From the NCBI GenBank assembly GCA_028869325.1, contig JAGWST010000135.1:1-5219 (forward strand): DNA of 5,219 nucleotides, written 5' to 3'. This document shows, in pieces, positions 1 through 5,219 of this stretch. The translations under genes and the position numbers were made by a program. Positions within the stretch are counted from its first letter, which is position 1. Each line of letters opens with the position of its first letter. The notes beneath the pieces are model-generated. The model was not told the DNA's origin. It made no database searches and saw nothing but the letters and a program-made list of their open reading frames with translations. The stretch is from a bacterium. GTDB lineage: Bacteria > Vulcanimicrobiota > Vulcanimicrobiia > Vulcanimicrobiales > SCRA01.

Positions 1-1
1 C

Positions 2-382
2 TTGCTCACCTTCTTCTTCCGCCAGATGGCGGCGCTGATCGACCGCGGCTACCTCTATATCGCTCAGCCGCCGCTCTACGGCGTCAAGCGCGGAAAGAAG
101 CCGCCGCAGTACGCTTACTCGGACGACGAGCTGAAGGGGCTGGTGGGCGACGCGGACGGCAAAGACCTCCAGGTCCAGCAGTACAAGGGCTTGGGCGAGA
201 TGGACCCCGAGCAGCTCTGGGAGACGACCATGAATCCGGAGCATCGGGTCTTTCGCCAGGTCGCGCTCGAAGACGTCGTCGCGGCCGACGAGACCTTCAC
301 CACCCTCATGGGCGACAAAGTCGAGCCCCGTAAAGAGTTCATTCAGACCTATGCGAAGAGCGTCCGCAACTTGGATCTCTAA
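2..382 (+). CDS. gyrB: DNA gyrase subunit B, C-terminal part (5' truncated by window edge)
   Basis: This is the last 126 residues of the ATPase subunit of DNA gyrase, the type II topoisomerase that introduces negative supercoils in the cytoplasm together with GyrA. The visible sequence starts at LLTFFFRQM, which in GyrB follows directly after the TOPRIM metal-binding DxD segment, so the ATPase, transducer and most TOPRIM residues lie upstream of the window. Residues 14-33 (DRGYLYIAQPPLYGVKRGKK) and 57-80, centred on QQYKGLGEMDPEQLW, are family hallmarks. The C-terminus KVEPRKEFI...VRNLDL is typical of GyrB rather than ParE. The roughly 165-residue insertion of gammaproteobacterial GyrB is absent. 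The TTG at position 2 is an internal Leu codon, not a start. The gene ends with TAA at 380-382 and faces the minus-strand mntP gene. Confidence 0.97.
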   Translation: MLTFFFRQMAALIDRGYLYIAQPPLYGVKRGKKPPQYAYSDDELKGLVGDADGKDLQVQQYKGLGEMDPEQLWETTMNPEHRVFRQVALEDVVAADETFTTLMGDKVEPRKEFIQTYAKSVRNLDL

Positions 383-432
383 CGTGCTCTGAGCGCGGGC
401 CTCGCGGTGCATGCGCCGAGGGGACGCGCGTC

Positions 433-458
433 GGGAGGAAAAGTGTACTTTGCCTCCC
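433..458 (+). terminator. Possible gyrB transcription terminator hairpin
   Basis: GGGAGG (433-438) pairs perfectly with CCTCCC (453-458). The inner bases AAAG and CTTT extend the stem across one A/G mismatch, leaving a TGTA loop. The hairpin lies about 50 bases after the gyrB stop codon, in the gap between two convergent genes. Only a weak pyrimidine tract (CTTCTT) follows on the plus strand, so intrinsic termination is plausible rather than clear. It could also act on transcripts from the minus strand. Confidence 0.4.
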
Positions 459-490
459 CTTCTTCGCGGTGCCGGCCAGATAAGTCGAGT

Positions 491-503
491 GGAGATTATC
501 TCC
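491..503. repeat. Short perfect inverted repeat next to the mntP stop codon
   Basis: GGAGATTATCTCC has 6-base arms around a single central T (GGAGAT / ATCTCC). As RNA it would form a 5-bp stem with a TTA loop. It ends two bases before the minus-strand TAA stop at 506-508. On the plus strand it is followed by ATTTA. It may contribute to transcription termination or mark the left edge of the low-GC segment. It is too short for a firm call. Confidence 0.3.
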
Positions 504-505
504 AT

Positions 506-1069
506 TTAGGCGAGACGCAAATGCTCCACGATCAGCCATAGACCTAACAAGATGAAGGCAACGCCTGCACCAACACCCGCAGCTCGGGCTGCGCGCTGAC
601 CAATGCGTCGACCAAAAAGGACGCCAAAATACGCAACGATAAACGCCTGGACAGCAATAGCTGCCAGTGTCGTAGCAACCGGCAAACCGGCGGCGCCGAC
701 GGGAAAACCTACCGCCAGTTCATCTATGGAGATCGCGAATCCAGCGATGACCATGGAAGGCAACGTATCGAAACTTACGCGTTCGGCCTCATCCTCGTTT
801 TCTGCAGCCTCGCGCCAGGCGTGAACACCGACTGTGATAAGGATCACAGCACCGAGATACACCGCGAAATCGATGTAGCGAGAAGACAACACTCGAGCGA
901 TTACCATGCCTATCGCCGGCATCGTCCCCTCGAAAATCGCGCAAACCAGCGCTGGGCGAAGCGGTCTTACTGCGCGAAGCCCCAAGGCGATCGCAAGCGC
1001 CAACGTATCCAAAGCCAGCGGAACGATGAAAGCGCCGATCTTAATCGCGTCGCTCACAAGGGCGTGCAT
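506..1069 (-). CDS. mntP: MntP-family manganese efflux pump
   Basis: This is an inner-membrane exporter that is expected to lower cytoplasmic Mn(II). From the ATG at 1069 the protein has 187 residues, close to the 188 of E. coli MntP. Six hydrophobic segments are visible at about residues 10-31, 39-61, 66-85, 103-125, 131-157 and 164-184, arranged as two homologous three-helix halves. The paired family motifs are present: LALDTLALA with Asp21 in helix 1 and SIDELAVGF with Asp116 in helix 4. These match the conserved aspartates of MntP. FEGTMPAIG in helix 2 carries the usual Glu. A charged loop (EAAENEDEAER) separates the halves. The start is supported by GGAGAG eight bases upstream. The frame is also open upstream into an MFS transporter fragment, so a 263-residue product starting from TTG at 1297 cannot be excluded. 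Codon and base composition are less GC-rich than in the flanking genes. I saw no yybP-ykoY (manganese) riboswitch. Confidence 0.85.
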   Translation of the reverse strand: MHALVSDAIKIGAFIVPLALDTLALAIALGLRAVRPLRPALVCAIFEGTMPAIGMVIARVLSSRYIDFAVYLGAVILITVGVHAWREAAENEDEAERVSFDTLPSMVIAGFAISIDELAVGFPVGAAGLPVATTLAAIAVQAFIVAYFGVLFGRRIGQRAARAAGVGAGVAFILLGLWLIVEHLRLA

Positions 1070-1297
1070 TGCGTGATCTCTCCAAATCGTCGCCAACGCC
1101 AAGAGACCCGGTACTGCCAAGACGGCGAACGCGAGCCGATAGCCGGAGAGGGAAATCATCCACGCGACTAACAGCGGCCCGAGTAATGCTCCCGATTGAT
1201 CGAGCGCTTCGTGCAACGCAAAGAGCGCCTCACCTTTAGGTCGCGAATTTCCTAACTCCTTGTTCCGATCATCCTCAGCGAGTGCCACTGAAAGCAA
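1070..1297 (-). pseudogene. Remnant of an MFS transporter (helix 5-6 region) upstream of mntP
   Basis: The first 76 codons of the minus-strand open frame are not MntP. Residues 23-39 (EALFALHEALDQSGALL) and the following GPLLVAWMISLSGYRLAF match the helix 5 region of a family of MFS transporters, in which a GxAFxLHEALDQxGAxLGPLL motif is common. Residues 53-72 form a second hydrophobic helix. A whole MFS protein has about 400 residues and 12 helices, so only about 50 recognisable residues remain. Both the preceding four or five helices and the C-terminal half are missing. The frame stays open upstream to a TAG at 1355-1357 but shows no MFS-like sequence there. The only assigned start is a TTG. 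It is probably a dead fragment left by a deletion or an insertion-sequence event. Alternatively it is a translated N-terminal extension of MntP. Confidence 0.6.
1078..1083 (-). promoter_or_regulatory. Shine-Dalgarno sequence for internal mntP start
   Basis: On the minus strand GGAGAG stands eight bases before the ATG at 1067-1069. This is good ribosome-binding spacing, and it falls exactly where homology changes from MFS transporter to MntP. It supports independent translation of MntP rather than, or in addition to, a fused product. Confidence 0.65.
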
Positions 1298-1350
1298 CCA
1301 CGCGCAAGCGGAATTCGCCGCAGACCTCCGCGGGCTTGACCCATTCAGTT

Positions 1351-1427
1351 GTATCTAATCGGAGCCGACCTGCATCTAAATCGGAGAAGGTATCTGAATT
1401 GGCCTAGAACGCCTGTATCTAATGCTG
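1351..1427. repeat. Four degenerate GTATCTAAT direct repeats, possible insertion-sequence end
   Basis: Four related 13-14-base units occur in the same orientation: GTATCTAATCGGA (1351-1363), GCATCTAAATCGGA (1372-1385), GTATCTGAATTGG (1390-1402) and GTATCTAATGCTG (1415-1427). They start 21, 18 and 25 bases apart. This AT-rich patch lies between GC-rich stretches. The IS21 family is known to carry several transposase-binding repeats at each end and to start with 5'-TG. Here TG occurs at 1350-1351. No transposase gene is visible, so at most this is a solitary remnant. The repeats could also be operator sites between the divergent mntP block and the large gene. Confidence 0.45.
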
Positions 1428-1430
1428 CCT

Positions 1431-1449
1431 CCACGCGTGCGGCGCGTGG
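1431..1449. repeat. Inverted repeat, 7-bp stem with 5-base loop
   Basis: CCACGCG (1431-1437) and CGCGTGG (1443-1449) are perfectly complementary around a TGCGG loop. The hairpin begins three bases after the last GTATCTAAT-type repeat. No T-tract follows on either strand, so it is not a standard intrinsic terminator. It may belong to the same element remnant. Confidence 0.4.
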
Positions 1450-1479
1450 GTCCGCCGTCCAAGGGTGAAGAGACTCGGT

Positions 1480-1553
1480 GGCTGGGGGTCACGACCTCCT
1501 GCGGCGGGCGTCCCCGCGGCGGGGAGATCGCGAGCCCCAGCCGCCGCAGAAGG
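1480..1553. repeat. Nested GC-rich stem-loops with two alternative pairings
   Basis: CTGCGGCGG (1499-1507) pairs perfectly with CCGCCGCAG (1541-1549). The pairing extends through CCT (1495-1497) and AGG (1551-1553) across one mismatch. Inside lies a second perfect hairpin, TCCCCG-CGG-CGGGGA (1511-1525). GGCTGGGG (1480-1487) is also perfectly complementary to CCCCAGCC (1535-1542), which overlaps the first stem by two bases. The region could be a structured leader or a palindromic intergenic repeat. I do not recognise it as a known RNA family, and GC-rich DNA gives such pairings readily by chance. Confidence 0.35.
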
Positions 1554-1657
1554 CCCAGCCGCGCTGCTCTTTCGTGTAATCCAAGCAGGCCCGTCCACCA
1601 TCTGAGATTTTCCTGGGCTTTCGCCGCAGCGTGAGGAAGTTGCGAGCCGGCCTGGGA

Positions 1658-4600
1658 ATGAAGGAGCGTGTTCCAGCGAGAGTCGGGCGCGGCCACGTGG
1701 AGGCGGCCCTGAGACGCAGACGTTGGCCGTGGGCCGTCGGCTTCGTCGTCGGCTGTGTCGCGGCGCTCATCGTCGCGTTCACGCACCCGATGCTGCCGAA
1801 GACCGCCGCTCTGCTCGTCTCGCTGGCCACGGGCATGCACGCCCAATTCGACGACGTGACGATCACGCCGAGCCGCATCACCGCCTCCGGCATCGTGCTG
1901 CGCAGCCGCGCCGGCCCGCTGATCTTCAGCGCGCCGCATGCCGAGATCGCCTACGACCTGCGCGCGTGGCGCAGCCGCAGCTACGGCCTCGTCGCCGTCT
2001 CGCTCGACCGCCCCGTCGTACACGTCGAACGGCTGGCTGGCGGCCGATGGAACATCGGCGCGCTCTCCCGAGGCGGGGGCAACCCCCAGGGCGGCGGCGT
2101 CCCACTGTGGCTCAGCATGCGGGTCAGCGACGGAACGGTAGAGCTGCGCAACCCGTCGAGCCCTTCCGTTGACGCCCGCGCCCTCGATCTGGCGCACCTC
2201 GATCTCGACCTGCGCGCCGGCGAGGTATGGACCAGTTCCACGTTCACCGCGCGCGCACAGCTGGTGGATCGCGGTATCGCCTATCCCATCGCGGGCAGCG
2301 GCTCGCTCTCGTACGCGCGCGGTGATGCCGTGCAGCATTGGTGGGCAAAGGACATGCCGATCGCCGACCTCGCCGACTTCTTCATCGGCTCGCCGACCGT
2401 ACAGGTCACCGACGGCACGGCCCACGACCTGCATGCCGCGCTCTTCGCCGTCGGCCTGCAGCCCGGCGTCCCGCCGGAGTACCATCTCTCCGGCAGCGCC
2501 GACCTGCGGAACGGAGCACTGGATGTCTCCGTCCTCAGCCTGCCGATCAGCCACCTGCGCGGACAGCTGCTGCTCTTCGACGGCGGCTTTCTCACGCGCA
2601 CGGCGCGGGCCGACGTCGGCGATATGCCGCTCGCCGTGCACGGCGGGATCTTCGGCATCACCAGCGGCACCCCGCAGCTGCGACTCGGCGTCGACGGCAG
2701 CGCCAACCTGAGTGCCGTCAAAGAGATCTTCAACTTCTCGCAGCATCAGCCGATCAGCGGCAAGACGCGTCTGGCCGTGCGTATCCTGGGCAGCACCGAC
2801 GACCCGCTGATCGTCACCAACCTCGCCGCGCCGAGCGCCCAGTTCGCGAATATCCCGCTGCGCCACGTCCGCGGGGTGGTGAGCTACCACCATGATGCGG
2901 TCTCCTTCGGTCCGATCCTGGGGTCATACGGTCCCATCGATCTGGCGCTGGGGGGATCGCTCAAGATCGGCGCCCACGTGCAGACGGAGGTGGCGCTCAG
3001 TGCCGCCGCACCGAGCGACGCGCTGCCCTACGCCGCACGCTTTGCCGCCAACCCGCGCATCCAGGGGGCGCTGCGCCTCTCCGGTACCGACCTGACCTTC
3101 GACGGCGATGCCTTCCTGCGGGGCGAGGGTGGAGACGGATCGACGTTCGCCGCCGTCAGCTACGATCGGGAGCGTCTGCTGCTCTCGCCGCTGCGCGTGC
3201 TGCGCTCCGACGGCTCGGCGCTCTGGGCCGGTGCGGCGATCGATCAGCGGACGCACCGCCTGGCGATGTGGGCGACAGCGCACGATGCGGAGCTGCGCAC
3301 GCTGAAGGGGGAGATCGCCCTTCCCGGACTCGTGTTGCCCGTGTTGCCCGCGCTCTCGGGCCGCTTCGACGCACGCTTCGCGGCCGAGGGCAAGCAGAAC
3401 GATCTGGCGCTGAGCGGCGCGCTTGCCGGGCGCCGGATGCAACTGGGGCCGCTGGCGCTCGACGAAGCCTCTGGGCGCGTTGCGGGCGCGGGAACGCAGA
3501 TCGACGTCTACGATGCGTTTGCACGCGGTCCGTGGGGCAACGCGTCGCTGCACGGTGGATACGATGCGGAGCATCAGATATTGGCGCTGCGCGGTCCGTA
3601 CCACGCCGACCTCGCCGGCGCCAGATTACTGCTGGCGAACACGCCCGCCAGCGGCCGGGCTGCCGGTGACCTTGCGGTGGTGGTGCGTCCGCAGCGGACG
3701 CTGGTGCAGGTGACCGGGCGCGCCGTCGGCCGCGACGAGGTGCGCGGCATTCCGCTGGACGCGGGTTTCGCGACCATCGGGATCGACGGCACCGGCACCG
3801 ACGTCTATGCGGCTTCGGCGCAGGTTGCCGGCGGCAGCGCCGCCGCGGCGGGGCGCTTCGCACCAGGTGCCTCGCTCCAGGTGGCCGCGCGCGACATCCA
3901 AGTCGCGCAGCTCAAAGCCACCGGCGTGCCGCTGGACACGGGCCGCGTCTTGCTGCTGGGGAACGCCCAGCCCGCGGCGCACGGCGCCCTGCGCTTCAGC
4001 GGCGGGCTGGCATTGGTCGGCAGCAGTCTCTTCGGCGAGGGTGTCTCCGGCAGCGCGCACGTCGATCTCGTCGGCGACCGGGTGACGGTCGCGGGCGCCA
4101 GCGGCTCCTACGACGGTACCTGGGCGTCGGCATCGGGAACCATCGCGGGCTTGGGCCTGCGCGCCCCGCGCATGGATCTCTCCGTCGATGTCAGAGCGCT
4201 CGACGTCGCACCGTGGGCGAGGCGCCTGGGCTATGGCACGCTCTACGCGCAGGGCAACGTCTCCGCGCGCTTCCATCTGCAGGGAACGGCGGCCGATCCG
4301 CGCGCCGGGGGCACGGCGCGCATGGGCTTCGGCAGCGTGCACGGCATGGACTTCACCGATCTGGGCACCACCTTCGAAGCCTCGCTGCACGACGCTAGCC
4401 TGCGCGAGGGCAGCGTCACCGTCGGCGGGTCCCACTTGGCCTTCGGCGCGACGGCGGACGGGGGCAGCGCCGGCTTCTCCGTGAGAGGCCGCGGCCTGGA
4501 TCTCGCCGACTTCGATCAGTGGTTCGATGCCTTCGACGTGCTGCAGGGCAAAGGTAACGTCGACATCGCGGCCGGCGGCATCGGACGCAGCCTCTCCGGA

Positions 4601-5219
4601 CATGCCGATGTGCAGATCAGCGATCTGCGCGTGCGCGAGCTGCCGTTCGGCACGCTGCGCACCGCGGTCGTCGCGCGCAACAACGTCGTCAGGGGGAGCG
4701 TCGGGCTGGGCGATGCGGCGCTGGGGACGCTGGTCGTGCGGGGCTCGGCAGCGCTCCCCCGCAACGCCGGCCTGACATCGCCGTTGGCCTACGCGCGGGA
4801 GACGCAGGCACACCTGGCCGGCGATCTCGACAGGTTCCAGTTGGCGCGCTGGCTGCCGGCGGTCGGCATCGGCGCGCCCGTCGTCGGCGCGGTCAGCGGC
4901 AACTTCACGCTGGATGGACGCTACCCCAAGGCACGCTTCGCGGGCAAGGCGCAGTTGAGCAACGGCGTGGTCGACAAGGTGCCCATCGATCGTCTCGCCC
5001 TGGCGTTCGACTCCAACTTCGTGACCACGCACGTGACCAGCGCGGAGCTGGAGCTGGCCAATCTCTCGGCCACGGGCTCGGGGACGGTCGGTCCGGGGCG
5101 GCGCCTGGCTTTGGGCGTGCACCTGCGCTCGCCCAACGTGCATAACCTCGTCTACACCGCCGCCCATCGCAACGTCGATATCAACGCCTCGGGCGAGGCC
5201 GATCTGCACGTCGCCGGCA
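1658..5219 (+). CDS. Large AsmA/TamB-like envelope protein (3' truncated by window edge)
   Basis: The frame is open with no stop for 1187 codons and leaves the window. Codons 1-22 are basic, and a single hydrophobic helix at about residues 24-41 (WAVGFVVGCVAALIVAF) is a signal anchor, so the rest should be periplasmic. Residues 112-133, reading SLDRPVVHVERLAGGRWNI at their end, match the N-terminal AsmA/TamB signature (LxxPxxxxxRxxxGxWN). Beyond it come repeating beta-rich units. Each has a G-x-V-x-F/I-x-L-x-G opening, often a DP or similar turn, and then a strand pair ending in an 'xxLxxxxxx' stretch. Examples are at about 365-413, 862-905, 963-1008 and 1077-1121, roughly 100 residues apart at the right end. 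Such proteins form long hydrophobic beta-grooves, and known relatives (TamB, YhdP, YdbH) carry phospholipids to the outer membrane. The C-terminal DUF490/TamB domain would lie past the window and is unseen. Start: ATG 1658 puts a basic stretch before the helix. Its Shine-Dalgarno is poor (GAGG about 22 bases upstream). In-frame GTG 1631 and TTG 1640 are alternatives. Confidence 0.82.
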   Translation, partial: MKERVPARVGRGHVEAALRRRRWPWAVGFVVGCVAALIVAFTHPMLPKTAALLVSLATGMHAQFDDVTITPSRITASGIVLRSRAGPLIFSAPHAEIAYDLRAWRSRSYGLVAVSLDRPVVHVERLAGGRWNIGALSRGGGNPQGGGVPLWLSMRVSDGTVELRNPSSPSVDARALDLAHLDLDLRAGEVWTSSTFTARAQLVDRGIAYPIAGSGSLSYARGDAVQHWWAKDMPIADLADFFIGSPTVQVTDGTAHDLHAALFAVGLQPGVPPEYHLSGSADLRNGALDVSVLSLPISHLRGQLLLFDGGFLTRTARADVGDMPLAVHGGIFGITSGTPQLRLGVDGSANLSAVKEIFNFSQHQPISGKTRLAVRILGSTDDPLIVTNLAAPSAQFANIPLRHVRGVVSYHHDAVSFGPILGSYGPIDLALGGSLKIGAHVQTEVALSAAAPSDALPYAARFAANPRIQGALRLSGTDLTFDGDAFLRGEGGDGSTFAAVSYDRERLLLSPLRVLRSDGSALWAGAAIDQRTHRLAMWATAHDAELRTLKGEIALPGLVLPVLPALSGRFDARFAAEGKQNDLALSGALAGRRMQLGPLALDEASGRVAGAGTQIDVYDAFARGPWGNASLHGGYDAEHQILALRGPYHADLAGARLLLANTPASGRAAGDLAVVVRPQRTLVQVTGRAVGRDEVRGIPLDAGFATIGIDGTGTDVYAASAQVAGGSAAAAGRFAPGASLQVAARDIQVAQLKATGVPLDTGRVLLLGNAQPAAHGALRFSGGLALVGSSLFGEGVSGSAHVDLVGDRVTVAGASGSYDGTWASASGTIAGLGLRAPRMDLSVDVRALDVAPWARRLGYGTLYAQGNVSARFHLQGTAADPRAGGTARMGFGSVHGMDFTDLGTTFEASLHDASLREGSVTVGGSHLAFGATADGGSAGFSVRGRGLDLADFDQWFDAFDVLQGKGNVDIAAGGIGRSLSGHADVQISDLRVRELPFGTLRTAVVARNNVVRGSVGLGDAALGTLVVRGSAALPRNAGLTSPLAYARETQAHLAGDLDRFQLARWLPAVGIGAPVVGAVSGNFTLDGRYPKARFAGKAQLSNGVVDKVPIDRLALAFDSNFVTTHVTSAELELANLSATGSGTVGPGRRLALGVHLRSPNVHNLVYTAAHRNVDINASGEADLHVAG

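Larger units (their letters stand above)
1298..1657. other. Intergenic region without a convincing gene
   Basis: This 360-base stretch separates the divergent MFS/mntP block from the AsmA/TamB-like gene. It contains the GTATCTAAT repeats and then GC-rich inverted repeats at 1431-1449 and 1480-1553. Its open frames on either strand have low-complexity Arg/Ala/Pro/Gly content and no recognisable domain. No tRNA signature and no clear -35/-10 pair was found. Any promoter for the large gene should lie here but cannot be pointed to. Confidence 0.6.

Noticed and set aside
339..539. 66-codon minus-strand frame across the gyrB end
   Set aside because: It overlaps the conserved gyrB C-terminus and the mntP stop region and has no recognisable motif or ribosome-binding site.
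821..1171. 116-codon plus-strand open frame
   Set aside because: It is antisense to the mntP/MFS block and resembles no protein. The minus strand has clear MntP motifs and six hydrophobic helices.
1419..1601. 60-codon minus-strand frame starting with ATG in the intergenic region
   Set aside because: It is low-complexity Ala/Gly/Arg/Pro sequence running through the stem-loop region. No domain is seen, and all reading frames here look equally open.
1602..1607. CTGAGA, which resembles a TPP riboswitch core element
   Set aside because: The other conserved parts of the TPP riboswitch are absent nearby, and the downstream gene has no link to thiamine. A six-base match is expected by chance.
1376..2893. 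505-codon minus-strand open frame opposite the start of the large gene
   Set aside because: Its translation is Arg/Ala/Gly/Glu-rich low-complexity sequence without a recognisable domain. It lies antisense to the AsmA/TamB-like frame, whose product has a clear signal anchor and repeated motifs. Long antisense frames are common at this GC content.
2924..3863. Minus-strand frames of 226 and 235 codons
   Set aside because: They overlap each other and the large plus-strand gene. The 235-codon frame is mostly Arg/Ala/Pro, typical of wrong-frame GC-rich DNA.
3626..5209. 527-codon minus-strand open frame
   Set aside because: It is an antisense shadow of the large gene, with compositionally biased sequence rich in Arg, Ala, Asp and Gln and no family motifs.

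Overview
The window looks like chromosomal DNA from a high-GC bacterium that probably has two membranes. Sampled coding lines reach about 78% G+C. The 5' end carries the C-terminal end of DNA gyrase subunit B. This copy lacks the long insertion known from gammaproteobacterial GyrB. The right two thirds is one very large AsmA/TamB-like envelope protein, a type expected in bacteria with an outer membrane. The phylum cannot be fixed from the sequence. A deep-branching high-GC diderm lineage, for example Eremiobacterota, is only a guess.

Layout. (1) Positions 2-382, plus strand: the end of gyrB. (2) 383-505: a short gap between convergent genes with two inverted repeats, one of which may terminate gyrB. 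(3) 506-1297, minus strand: one open frame made of two unrelated membrane-protein parts. The part translated first is a fragment of a major facilitator (MFS) transporter. It runs in frame into a complete MntP-type manganese exporter, which has its own Shine-Dalgarno sequence and ATG at 1069. This segment is markedly poorer in G+C (48-55% in sampled lines) than its flanks and was probably acquired horizontally. (4) 1298-1657: no convincing gene. It holds four degenerate GTATCTAAT-type direct repeats that may be the leftover end of an insertion sequence, followed by GC-rich inverted repeats. (5) 1658-5219, plus strand: the AsmA/TamB-like gene, with at least 1187 codons and no stop, running off the window.

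The genes do not form one operon. gyrB and the mntP block converge, and the mntP block and the large gene are divergent. The most notable points are the MFS/MntP in-frame junction inside a low-GC patch beside a possible insertion-sequence scar, and the large uncharacterised AsmA/TamB-like protein. I see no CRISPR array, tRNA, rRNA, complete mobile element or recognisable defence system, and no clear evidence for a previously undescribed system.
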